A stretch of DNA of 31,965 nucleotides from an uncultured Eubacteriales bacterium (GTDB lineage Bacteria; Bacillota; Clostridia; Christensenellales; Borkfalkiaceae): positions 1 through 31,965 of the forward strand of contig CABQND010000022.1 in assembly GCA_902465495.1 (NCBI GenBank), given 5' to 3'. Shown one piece after another: positions 25,401-31,965 of this stretch. Below the pieces are notes generated by a model. That model saw nothing but the letters and a program-made list of their open reading frames with translations, ran no database searches and had not been told where the DNA came from. The position numbers and the translations under genes are program-made. Numbering within the stretch: the first letter of the stretch is position 1; each line of letters begins with the position of its first letter.

Positions 25401-26257
25401 TTGAGATCAGTTTCAATATAAAAGCCGGTTACGAAAATGCGGGCTGGGCAGGCGTGATGTTCGGTAAGACGGGGAAAAATTCTTCCTTCTTCTTTGACGG
25501 CGACGGCGCATATGTATCCGTACAGGATGCGAGTGCGAAATTCTGGGGTACGACGGTTGGAAATCATACGGATGCAGGAAATTCTGCGATTGCGGCATCG
25601 TACGATCCTTATGGTTGGAACACATATAAACTCAAAGTATTCGGCGGCGTCGGCAGCCGTACGGCACAACTTTTTATCAATGATATGGAAACCCCGCTCA
25701 TCGAGAATGTGAAGTCGGTCAGTCCGAAAGACGGGTATGTCTGTCTCTTTGCGACGGGAGCGGAGATCTCGTTCAAGGACGTGCATGTACGGTATTTGGA
25801 TGAAACCGGAACGGTGATCCCGTATGTCGGGCTGGAAGGAATTGCGATCTCCAACAAAGTACAGACTGCAACGGTTGGCGACAGACTCACATTAAATGTG
25901 ACATTAGATCCTGAAAACGCGACGGTGGGAGATCTTAATTTTGAGACGAGTGATCGTTCGGTAGCCATTGTCAATGAAAAGGGTGAAGTGAGCTTCATCA
26001 ATGCGGGCGAAGCGACGATCACGGTCATATCCAAGGATGATCCGCAGATCAAGGATTCCATGACGGTCACGGTAAATGCTGCTTCGGGTGGAGAAGATCC
26101 GGGAACGGATCCCGGCACGGATCCGGGTACGGATAAGGAACCGAGCGAGGATAAAGAGGGCGGCTGTTCATCGTCTGTGGGTATTTCGGTCATAATACCT
26201 GCGGGAATTTGCTTGACGATGGCGTTCGCGGCGATACGCAAACGGAGGTCTGAATGA
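22490..26257 (+). CDS. Large anchored surface protein with four LamG-like modules
   Basis: This 1255-residue secreted protein has a signal peptide (residues 1-36, cleaved near GFA-DTE). Four concanavalin/LamG-like modules follow at about 45-287, 288-516, 601-812 and 901-1109. Modules 1 and 2 share DAYDPADYGDQ, whereas 3 and 4 share GWAGVMFGK and TDAGN/ADAGN-type segments. Ig-like (Big-type) domains lie at about 523-598, 820-896 and 1117-1199. The C-terminus has a GTDPGTDPGTD spacer, a membrane segment (about 1231-1250) and a KRR tail, so it is anchored in the membrane. No catalytic motif is recognised; it probably binds carbohydrate. AGGAGG precedes the start. Its stop overlaps the start of the glycosidase-like gene by four bases, which argues for stoichiometric production. 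Confidence 0.85.
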   Translation: MSIGIRKLIAALLAAMMAVSLLGALLLAISVKGFADTESEGYATDLDFTIDANERLSDFDSYYWEYDVNNPIYCNPGNPFGNGYYQAEMDHADVWAFTDRGLASKNNMSYSIDWLNNNSWLDNWASLLTKETQTYFTIETTLSFSEAKYNAGNALFPGYGGVQFNIADTAQAAVFLNGVAVYIDANSGDLIYRNSGAGHTPEHTDAYDPADYGDQPYDRLADQKLKVEVSGTGFKAYVNEVLRLDVPNATLEAELSPIREGRVGLVGVAVDTYFKDLKITPSEGTPQEYNFVVSDAFDGFDAYFYNYSSGYNPSDPYAQVEMPASRLWGKTQNGMSRLTAADKLAPDTDGSWKDMNNLNSLIYTEKTYRYFEAETDISFASAAATGMAGLQFGADRFDRPVYWTRGMAAYLSSADGSVTLRSHLGDTANGEIRAQDAYDPADYGDQAFDKNVLHNLRVKVTKDRVQVYVDSVLRIDYAIDSVAGYEIGMSNVGLYADSRTSFFKNMKINALNADGEVVVLPESISIGDISSPETGKSYALTPTVLPADADKEVICEVSGNALYKNGSITFLQAGEVTVTMRSAVEPSVVASKTFTVAEGKGAVSYDLSQDAAKLIPYFKNDNSLSAVSGVAETLDRHWNVSENGVTRKAADGDSQGLDSNYAMLYLPGIYKNFELTFTMNDNGTSSGWAGVMFGKETYGSSQYSNGNAVNFPIQFSGYSCHGTQIGTAADAGNEQANYPLYEHNGDNLIRISVFGTTFRLYFNDMLTPVIDKTVEESQEGFIALYANLEGGAQTGASFKDIVITNLDESGEAVDYEKASAIVWEDQETSFAAGTATELTATADGTQEFVNYTSSDDSVVRIVNGNIAFFVKEGTAVIAAYHADGVTGETKTFTVTARSVDGSIAYDFGDEEVLANLEPYYQAGEDQGSAVPEELSAHWKVENGVLTRVNDLGGVVSVAWSELYLDRTFENFEISFNIKAGYENAGWAGVMFGKTGKNSSFFFDGDGAYVSVQDASAKFWGTTVGNHTDAGNSAIAASYDPYGWNTYKLKVFGGVGSRTAQLFINDMETPLIENVKSVSPKDGYVCLFATGAEISFKDVHVRYLDETGTVIPYVGLEGIAISNKVQTATVGDRLTLNVTLDPENATVGDLNFETSDRSVAIVNEKGEVSFINAGEATITVISKDDPQIKDSMTVTVNAASGGEDPGTDPGTDPGTDKEPSEDKEGGCSSSVGISVIIPAGICLTMAFAAIRKRRSE
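26101..26136 (+). repeat. Short in-frame GTDP repeat (surface-protein spacer)
   Basis: Three imperfect copies of a 12-base unit encode G-T-D-P. This is the flexible spacer that lifts the binding domains away from the membrane anchor. The copy number could vary between strains. Confidence 0.7.
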
Positions 26258-28833
26258 AACGAGTCATAAGCACTTTGCTTGCAATGGCGCTCGCGTGTGC
26301 GCTGCTGGGAATTTTTCCCGGCTGCGCGCGCGACGCCAATAAAAAATATCGTGAGCAAGAAGCGCGTGCATTGGAACCGATTCAGTACACGCAAAGTTTG
26401 GCGGAGCAAAAGACGGATGATTCGATCATCATACTCGTGCTTCCGCCCGATACTTCCCTGGAAACGGGCGAAGAAATCACAGTAAAAACACAGATGGATG
26501 CATCGTACGTGCTCCCGCATAAAGAGTATTCGGTCTCCGCGTATTTTTATTATATGGTGGACTGGGGTGACGGTACGTGGAGTTACAACGGGCCAGCCAT
26601 GCAGGATGACGCAGGATATCGTTCAACGGTCGAACATACGCATGTGTATAAAACGGCAGGCACGTACACGATACGCACGGCGGCATATAATCTGGCTACC
26701 AATACGGTAATCGGATGGAGCGGCGGGCAGAATGTGACTGTGCAGGGGAATGCTTGCGATCATGAAGGCATGATCACAAAGGCAACGCCTTTTTCGTCGG
26801 GAGCGGCGGATAAGGCGCACGGCGAAGAGGCGATTCTCGACGGCGATCCCGAAACGTACTTTATGAGTGAGTACGGACAAAGCGACAGCCTGTACGAAGA
26901 AAAGTACGTCGGGCTGATGTTTGACAAAAATTATACCCTCGATAAAGTGGAAGTGCAGATCCCGCAGGATGCAGACGTGATTGCGTCCAATATAGCGATC
27001 GAATACACGACCAATTTCGGTAAGACATGGCAGGCTTTGCCGCGATACTATTATCTTTACGATTACGCACAGGGTTACAACATCATTATGAACATGCCCA
27101 ATCCGAAAGGGGCGACGTTTGTTTTTGAATTTGATACGATCTGTGCAAACGGGATACGTTTTTCGGCAAAGATGTGGCCTATCTATCCCGAAAATTATGG
27201 CGCCCGAAATGCGGAAGAGATCGAAAAAAAGCTGTATGTTTCCGAAATCCGCGCATACGGGAGCGAGCGGATGCTTTTTTACTCATCGATGGACGACAGC
27301 TTTAATGCAGACGTAAATAATTTCTGGACAATTTACGGCACGGCACAGACCGAGCCTCTGGTGTTCGGATCCGAATACGGTGAGATTCCGAACACAACGC
27401 CTTTCCGTGCAGGCATGGCGATGATCGCCACCACAGAATGGATGGAATGGAACGCGCAGAAATGGGCGTGGGTAGACAACGACAAAATCAACAATGCAAT
27501 GCTTGAAACGCTCAAAGAGATTCGCTACGGTGATGACGGATGGAGCGGTGTGGAAGGTTTTATCTGGTCAACGACCGATCAGCAAAAACATTTCAATGAA
27601 CAAAACCATTATGATGACAATCAGATCTTCATCATGGCGTGCAAACAGTATCTTTTCTCGGGCAATTTCAACAACCTGCGTGACATCAACAACGAACCCA
27701 TCAATTTCTTTGAATTGACCAACCGTCAAGGACAGACGATGTGGGACAGACTGACCAAAGCCATGGACTATAACTTAGAGGCTTTGGAAGGGAAAACGGG
27801 ACTTTTGACCATTCTCGATCCTGAAAACCAGGGAACGCCGCAGTCAAATGCGTCTACGTACTGGGATGCATTTTTGTGCGACGGATATCTTTCGGCGTAT
27901 TGCAACATTCTGTTCTATCAATCCTTGCTGGATATGGCGGATATTTATGATTTCCGCGCCGAACAGATGGGAATCCCCGATACCGAAGGCAAAGCGATAT
28001 ATTATAGGGAATTGGCGGCGCTTGTAAAGGAAAAGTTCAATAAGACGTTCTGGGACCCCGTAAAAGGTCGGTATATCGGTTCGATTGACGTAAATGGGAA
28101 TAAGCATGATTTCGGATTTACGTATGTCAATTTTTATGCCTGCCGTTACGGAATTGCGGATGAAGATAAGGCGGCGACTCTCTTTGAATGGATCAACGGT
28201 GAGCGCATTGTAGAAGGGGATACCAGCACCGGCGAAGACATCTATGCGTATAAAGCGGCGGCGCGCGTAAACACCGTCGACATTGCATCTGTCGGGCCTC
28301 CGTATTATTGGTGGGATCATAACGGGTTGATTTCCTGCCGTCCGGGCGAATGGGGCGGCTGGGGACAGCAGCAGAACGGCGGATATATTTTCTACACTGC
28401 GCATTACGATCTGATGGCACGCATCAATTATTTGGGTGCAGACAATGCGTTTGAACGTTTTAAAGCGATCATCGAGGAGTTCCGTATCGATGAACTGCGC
28501 CGTTATCCGTTCTATGAAGGCAAAGACGGGTTCAGCGAAGGCATTATCGGCGAATATCCTGAAAGCGGCCTGGTTCCGCTCACGTTCCTGACCGGTTTTA
28601 TGGGGGTAACTCTGACCAAAGACGGGTTGAACATTGCTGCCAATTTGCCTACGGAAATGGAGTATGCAGGTTGCCGCGAGTATAATTTCGGCGGAAGGAA
28701 ATATTCCATCCGCGTGGACAAGTCTGTAACGGCTCCGGTTGTTGAAAAGTATGATGATGTGTACTTTGTGACCGTTCCTGCGGGCGGGGATTATACAATA
28801 ACGCCGGATAACCGGCTGATCAAAAATTCGTAA
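26254..28833 (+). CDS. Secreted (alpha/alpha)6-barrel glycosidase-like lipoprotein
   Basis: This 859-residue lipoprotein (lipobox-like F-P-G-C at Cys24) has three parts. Residues ~57-165 are PKD-like, with DWGDGTW and HVYKTAGTYTI. Residues ~168-345 resemble an F5/8-type carbohydrate-binding domain (ILDGDPETYFMSEY, VEVQIPQDADVIASNIAIEY). Residues ~345-830 look like a six-hairpin barrel: EGFIWSTTDQQKHFNEQNHYDD, YWDAFLCDGYLSAY, GEWGGWGQQQNGGYIFYTAHYDL, and a C-terminal stretch like those in GH65/GH94-type enzymes (YAGCREYNFGGRKYSIRV). Candidate acids are the Glu in GEWGGW and the Asp/Glu residues near HYDDNQ and GIIGEYPESG. I cannot assign a GH family. It probably trims a glycan outside the cell. 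The gene overlaps the previous one by four bases. Confidence 0.78.
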   Translation: MKRVISTLLAMALACALLGIFPGCARDANKKYREQEARALEPIQYTQSLAEQKTDDSIIILVLPPDTSLETGEEITVKTQMDASYVLPHKEYSVSAYFYYMVDWGDGTWSYNGPAMQDDAGYRSTVEHTHVYKTAGTYTIRTAAYNLATNTVIGWSGGQNVTVQGNACDHEGMITKATPFSSGAADKAHGEEAILDGDPETYFMSEYGQSDSLYEEKYVGLMFDKNYTLDKVEVQIPQDADVIASNIAIEYTTNFGKTWQALPRYYYLYDYAQGYNIIMNMPNPKGATFVFEFDTICANGIRFSAKMWPIYPENYGARNAEEIEKKLYVSEIRAYGSERMLFYSSMDDSFNADVNNFWTIYGTAQTEPLVFGSEYGEIPNTTPFRAGMAMIATTEWMEWNAQKWAWVDNDKINNAMLETLKEIRYGDDGWSGVEGFIWSTTDQQKHFNEQNHYDDNQIFIMACKQYLFSGNFNNLRDINNEPINFFELTNRQGQTMWDRLTKAMDYNLEALEGKTGLLTILDPENQGTPQSNASTYWDAFLCDGYLSAYCNILFYQSLLDMADIYDFRAEQMGIPDTEGKAIYYRELAALVKEKFNKTFWDPVKGRYIGSIDVNGNKHDFGFTYVNFYACRYGIADEDKAATLFEWINGERIVEGDTSTGEDIYAYKAAARVNTVDIASVGPPYYWWDHNGLISCRPGEWGGWGQQQNGGYIFYTAHYDLMARINYLGADNAFERFKAIIEEFRIDELRRYPFYEGKDGFSEGIIGEYPESGLVPLTFLTGFMGVTLTKDGLNIAANLPTEMEYAGCREYNFGGRKYSIRVDKSVTAPVVEKYDDVYFVTVPAGGDYTITPDNRLIKNS

Positions 28834-28845
28834 AGGAGCAAGAGC

Positions 28846-29880
28846 ATGAACCGATTTAAGAAAATTTACGGCTTTGCGCTTCTGCTTGCCTTTATTTTGG
28901 CGGCTGTGTTGCCGTTTGGCGCTGTTTGGGCACAGGAAGAGCAGTCCGCGGAGGAAGAAACCTGGGATTACGAACAGGATTTTACCGATGTCGATTCGAT
29001 CAACAGCGATTTTAATGCCTATTATCTTACAGCGTTTATGGGCACGCTTACGGCGGAAACGGTCAAAGATGAAAGTGACGGTTACAGTCATTTTGTTGCA
29101 GAGGGCGGCGTATTGCGGCGTGAAAATGATATCGGCTTGGAATACAATGCGGACAGCATTGCAATGCTGTATTTCAGCAAGCAAAAGTATGCAAATTTTA
29201 AAATGCAGATCGATATGCGGCAGGGCGATGCGACGACATTCTGGACCGGATTTTGTATGCGGACGCCTACTCTTGGCAAGCATCATTTTGAAGAGGGAGA
29301 ATCTTTTTACGTTGAGTGGAACGGAAACGTCAAGACATGGGGAAACGGCTTCCACGGCGGACCGTTCCAGTGCGGCGTGATCCCTGCGTACAGTCAGACG
29401 GAATGGTATACCTATGTCGTTACTGTCGACGGAAATAATATGACGATCGACGCACGGCCGAGCGGTGCGCCCGAGAGAGAAGCGACTTCGATCACCGTGC
29501 GCATTCCATGGAATTTTTATCAGGAGGGATATGTTTCCCTGCTTTCAATCAACAATAATTCCATGTTCCGCAATTTTAAGATAAAAGCACTTCCGGATAC
29601 GGAGAACATCGGTACCGATGTTCCTGCCGATCAGCAAAAGCCTGCGGCATCGGGAGACGACAGTCTGGACAATATGATATCCAATTCCGATCAGAGCGGG
29701 CCTGTACAAGATGTTCCAGCCCCTGAGCCGATCCAAGACGGAAAAGGTTGGATCTGCATCATTGTCGGTGTCTGTGCGGCATTCGCTGTCGGAGGTGCGG
29801 TTGTATTTTTTGTGATGCGTAAAGGCAAAAAGAAGAAAACGTCTGTCCAAAAAAATGACGAAGAGGAGCGGACACAATGA
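28846..29880 (+). CDS. Small anchored surface protein with one LamG-like module
   Basis: This 344-residue protein has a signal peptide (cleavage after V-W-A, residue 29) and one LamG-like module (about residues 38-255). The module's GGVLRRENDIG and YANFKMQIDMR match the pattern of the fourth module of the 1255-residue protein (NGVLTRVNDLG, FENFEISFNI). A low-complexity spacer (about 258-298), a membrane segment (about 300-324) and a basic then acidic tail follow. It is probably a carbohydrate-binding partner of the glycosidase-like lipoprotein, held at the membrane. It begins 12 bases after that gene with AAAGGAG, and its stop overlaps the next start by four bases. Confidence 0.83.
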   Translation: MNRFKKIYGFALLLAFILAAVLPFGAVWAQEEQSAEEETWDYEQDFTDVDSINSDFNAYYLTAFMGTLTAETVKDESDGYSHFVAEGGVLRRENDIGLEYNADSIAMLYFSKQKYANFKMQIDMRQGDATTFWTGFCMRTPTLGKHHFEEGESFYVEWNGNVKTWGNGFHGGPFQCGVIPAYSQTEWYTYVVTVDGNNMTIDARPSGAPEREATSITVRIPWNFYQEGYVSLLSINNNSMFRNFKIKALPDTENIGTDVPADQQKPAASGDDSLDNMISNSDQSGPVQDVPAPEPIQDGKGWICIIVGVCAAFAVGGAVVFFVMRKGKKKKTSVQKNDEEERTQ

Positions 29881-30794
29881 AAAAATTTCCGTATCCGGTA
29901 ATCTTGGATACTGATATCGGCGACGATATCGACGATACGTGGGCGCTGTATTATATGCTCGCTTCGCATGCATTTGATATACGTTTAATCGTCGTTTCCA
30001 ATTATGATACGGCGTACAAGGCAAATCTTGTGGCTCGCTTATTGGAAAAGGCGGGACGAACGGATATTCCGATTGCTGTTGCAAAGGCGACCTCCTTGCC
30101 TGCAGGGTATGTACGCGGGCAAGGGGGCTGGCTGGGCGATTATGCGGCCGAAAGCTATTCGGGTATTCTTTATCGAGAAGGGTATTTAGACCGCATTCAT
30201 GAAACGCTTGTAAACGCGCGCGGAAAGGTTTGCTTTTTTGCGCTGGGCACCAATCGGACGCTTGCCGATTATCTGACAATATATCCGCAGGATAAGCCGA
30301 TGCTGCAAGTATATGCTATGGCGGGTGCTCTTTATAAAAGTTACGAAGGATTGACGGAAGTTGTGCCGGAATTTAACGTGGCAAGCGATCTGATTGCTTC
30401 GAAGATCGTTTATGAAAGCGGGGTTGATTATACAATGCTTCCGCTGGACGTATGTGCAGACCTTCGGTTGCAAGGCGCAGAATATGAACGTTTTTTAAAG
30501 AGCGAATCAAGCTATGCCGCAGTGATCCGCGAAAATTATAAGGCCTGGCTCAAAGATGCGATTTTTGAAAACAAAAACACATTGGAAGCGGGAAGCAGTA
30601 TTCTTTTTGATATAGTCGTTCCTTGGTATGCCCTGCATCCGGAAAAATTTCGCGTGGAAACTTTGCCCGTTTATGTGGACGAAAAAGGGTTGACCAAAAC
30701 AGGCAAAGGCATGCCGATACATTGCGCGTTGGAACTTTGCGAAAAAGAAGCATTATTCCGCGAAACAGTTGATTTGCTTTGTGCAAAACTTTGA
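29877..30794 (+). CDS. Nucleoside-hydrolase-family protein with altered active site
   Basis: This 305-residue protein has the inosine-uridine nucleoside hydrolase fold signature DTDIGDDIDD (residues 11-20), whose Asp residues bind calcium and the ribose. EFNVASDLIASKIVYESG matches the second family block. Two features are off: the usual GPLTN-like motif reads ALGTNRTLADYL, and the C-terminal catalytic HD pair reads Phe244-Asp245, so the general-acid His is missing. No signal peptide is seen. It may hydrolyse nucleosides with a different leaving-group mechanism or another glycoside. The gene is translationally coupled to the surface-protein gene by a 4-base overlap, yet it encodes a cytoplasmic protein. 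A ribokinase follows. Confidence 0.8.
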   Translation: MKKFPYPVILDTDIGDDIDDTWALYYMLASHAFDIRLIVVSNYDTAYKANLVARLLEKAGRTDIPIAVAKATSLPAGYVRGQGGWLGDYAAESYSGILYREGYLDRIHETLVNARGKVCFFALGTNRTLADYLTIYPQDKPMLQVYAMAGALYKSYEGLTEVVPEFNVASDLIASKIVYESGVDYTMLPLDVCADLRLQGAEYERFLKSESSYAAVIRENYKAWLKDAIFENKNTLEAGSSILFDIVVPWYALHPEKFRVETLPVYVDEKGLTKTGKGMPIHCALELCEKEALFRETVDLLCAKL

Positions 30795-30800
30795 ATAAAG

Positions 30801-30812
30801 CAACGATCGTTG
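30801..30812. promoter_or_regulatory. 12-bp perfect palindrome, possible operator
   Basis: CAACGATCGTTG reads the same on both strands, seven bases beyond the stop of the nucleoside-hydrolase-like gene. It resembles a dimeric-repressor site, but it lies about 110 bases upstream of the ribokinase promoter, so its role is uncertain. Confidence 0.25.
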
Positions 30813-30840
30813 GTCTTTGAGATTGTAAAAACGTACAAAG

Positions 30841-30870
30841 AAAGCCGTTTTTCTTCTGAAAAGCGGCTTT
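30841..30870. terminator. 13-bp hairpin ending the long gene run
   Basis: AAAGCCGTTTTTC (30841-30853) pairs with GAAAAGCGGCTTT (30858-30870) with one G-T pair and a TTCT loop. The T-tract after it is weak on the plus strand. It probably ends the transcript that began at 12043. Confidence 0.7.
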
Positions 30871-30920
30871 ATCTTATCGTAGCAAGCAGGCAAAGCGTAC
30901 AAATAATATTTTTTATTCGC

Positions 30921-30950
30921 TTGACGATGTGACGGATAATCTGATAAAAT
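30921..30950 (+). promoter_or_regulatory. Promoter for rbsK
   Basis: TTGACG (30921-30926) and TAAAAT (30945-30950) are separated by 18 bases, about 80 bases before the ribokinase start. Confidence 0.6.
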
Positions 30951-31030
30951 AGACAAGAGTTAAGCGAGGCGCGACGACACGTATGCCAATGGCAGGTGGA
31001 GGCGTTTTTGAATACAGAAGGGGATCCAAC

Positions 31031-31906
31031 ATGAAAAAAGTGATTGTAGCGGGCAGTTTAAATATGGACATGTGCATCAACGCTCCATACTGCCCAAAGG
31101 GCGGTGAAACGCTTACCGGCGGCGGGTTTATGACCAATGCAGGAGGGAAAGGAGCAAATCAAGCGACGGCAGCGGGGAAACTCGGGGCGCGTGTTTCAAT
31201 GTGCGGATGCGTCGGGGAGGATGCGTTCGGAGATCAGTTGATTGAAAGTTTGCGCGCAGCGAATGTAGATACGCAATTTGTTCGGAGGCAAAAGGAAGTC
31301 TGTACGGGGATTGCTGTCATCTTAGTGACAGGTGGAGAGAACCGTATTATTCTGGATAAAGGAGCAAATGCCTGCTTGTGCGAAGCAGATATCGATCGTG
31401 CATTGGATAATGCGGAAGCGGGTGATATTTATTTGACGCAATTGGAAAATCCCGTTTCCGTGATCGGCTATGGTTTGCGTCGAGCTAAGGAAAAAGGCTT
31501 ATATACCATTTTGAATCCGGCGCCTGCGGATCCTGCCGCTGCGGAATTTTTCCGCTACGCCGATCTGATTACTCCCAACGAAAGTGAATTGGAAATTTTG
31601 GGTGGCAAAGAAAAGATCTTTGCCGCGGGTGTACATACGATTGTTACGACTTTGGGCAGTCGTGGTTATGAAATTGCCGATACGTCATCGGCAAAAATAT
31701 ACCCTTGCTTACGTGTAAGGGCGGTAGATACGACAGCTGCGGGCGATACGGTTTGCGGCGGGTTGGCGACAGAGCTTGCACGTGGTGCTTCTTTGGAGGC
31801 TGCAATGGCATTTGCGAGTAAAGCGGCAAGCATTGCCTGTACCCGCAAAGGAGCGGCGCAATCTGTTCCTACGCGAGAGGAAGTCGAATCGTTTCGTTTA
31901 GATTGA
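31031..31906 (+). CDS. rbsK: Ribokinase
   Basis: This 291-residue PfkB-family kinase phosphorylates ribose to ribose 5-phosphate. The N-terminal GSLNMDMCINAPYCPKGGET, the sugar-binding GGKGANQATAAGKLG, the central NPAPA and TPNESE motifs, and the catalytic VDTTAAGDTVCGG with the base Asp are all present. The C-terminal ASIACTRKGAAQSVPTREEV closely follows E. coli RbsK, which supports ribose over other PfkB substrates. ATG 31031 is chosen for the AAGGGG upstream; the frame opens at 30983. It is a separate unit with its own promoter, next to the nucleoside-hydrolase-like gene that could release ribose. No rbs transporter is present. The 59 bases after it to the window end hold nothing recognisable. 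Confidence 0.93.
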   Translation: MKKVIVAGSLNMDMCINAPYCPKGGETLTGGGFMTNAGGKGANQATAAGKLGARVSMCGCVGEDAFGDQLIESLRAANVDTQFVRRQKEVCTGIAVILVTGGENRIILDKGANACLCEADIDRALDNAEAGDIYLTQLENPVSVIGYGLRRAKEKGLYTILNPAPADPAAAEFFRYADLITPNESELEILGGKEKIFAAGVHTIVTTLGSRGYEIADTSSAKIYPCLRVRAVDTTAAGDTVCGGLATELARGASLEAAMAFASKAASIACTRKGAAQSVPTREEVESFRLD

Positions 31907-31965
31907 TTTTGGATGTTCAAAGAAATAGGTCATAAATTATAAACAGACAGGCGCCGCCTTGCTAA

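Noticed and set aside
27844..29355. 503-residue minus-strand open frame across the glycosidase-like and LamG-like genes
   Set aside because: It is antisense to two well-supported, well-spaced genes, and its His/Arg/Ile-rich translation shows no family features.
1..31965. CRISPR arrays, insertion sequences, integrases, tRNA or rRNA genes
   Set aside because: No regularly spaced repeats, transposase or integrase signatures, or clover-leaf or rRNA segments were found on reading both strands. The GTDP repeat is a coding spacer.
31907..31965. Possible further gene at the right edge
   Set aside because: The last 59 bases contain no open frame with a ribosome site and no clear terminator.

Overview
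The window reads as a chromosomal segment of a Gram-positive, Clostridia-like member of the Bacillota. The supporting signs are purine-rich AGGAGG-type ribosome sites, near-consensus TTGACA/TATAAT promoters, intrinsic terminators, an LplB/YtcP-type carbohydrate ABC importer with a lipoprotein binding protein, a short archaeal-type prolyl-tRNA synthetase, and secreted proteins with C-terminal membrane anchors. A gut Clostridia lineage is plausible, but the assignment is inference.

Left part (1-5830). A minus-strand pair encodes a zinc-ribbon membrane protein and a PUA-less glutamate-5-kinase-like protein. A small plus-strand lipoprotein gene follows, then the 5' remnant of an AraC-type regulator. 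Next comes a minus-strand central-carbon pair: a phosphohexomutase followed by transketolase (tkt). It has a consensus promoter upstream and a strong terminator downstream.

Middle (5900-10810). Housekeeping genes on the plus strand: two tandem paralogous DegV fatty-acid-binding proteins, proS and mnmA. Promoters are recognisable in front of the first degV, proS and mnmA, and terminators follow proS and mnmA.

Right part (10816-30870). This is the most distinctive region. An AraC regulator gene is followed by twelve co-oriented genes, with a clear promoter in front of the first and no strong internal terminator. The cytoplasmic block comprises beta-phosphoglucomutase, a GH65 disaccharide phosphorylase, two cupin-type phosphoglucose isomerase homologues, and a mannose-6-phosphate isomerase fused to a kinase-like domain without a P-loop. 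Two ABC permeases and a sugar-binding lipoprotein follow. The surface block is a 1255-residue anchored protein with four LamG-like modules, an 859-residue lipoprotein with PKD-like, F5/8-type and (alpha/alpha)6-barrel glycosidase-like regions, and a 344-residue anchored protein with one related LamG-like module. The last gene is a nucleoside-hydrolase-family protein. A separately promoted ribokinase lies just downstream.

Proposed logic (inference): the surface proteins bind and trim a glycan, and the binding protein and permeases import a disaccharide or oligosaccharide using an ATPase encoded elsewhere. GH65 phosphorolysis gives beta-glucose 1-phosphate, beta-phosphoglucomutase gives glucose 6-phosphate, and the isomerases deliver fructose 6-phosphate. 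The nucleoside-hydrolase-like protein and ribokinase may feed ribose 5-phosphate to the pentose phosphate pathway. No transposase, integrase, CRISPR array, rRNA or tRNA gene was seen.
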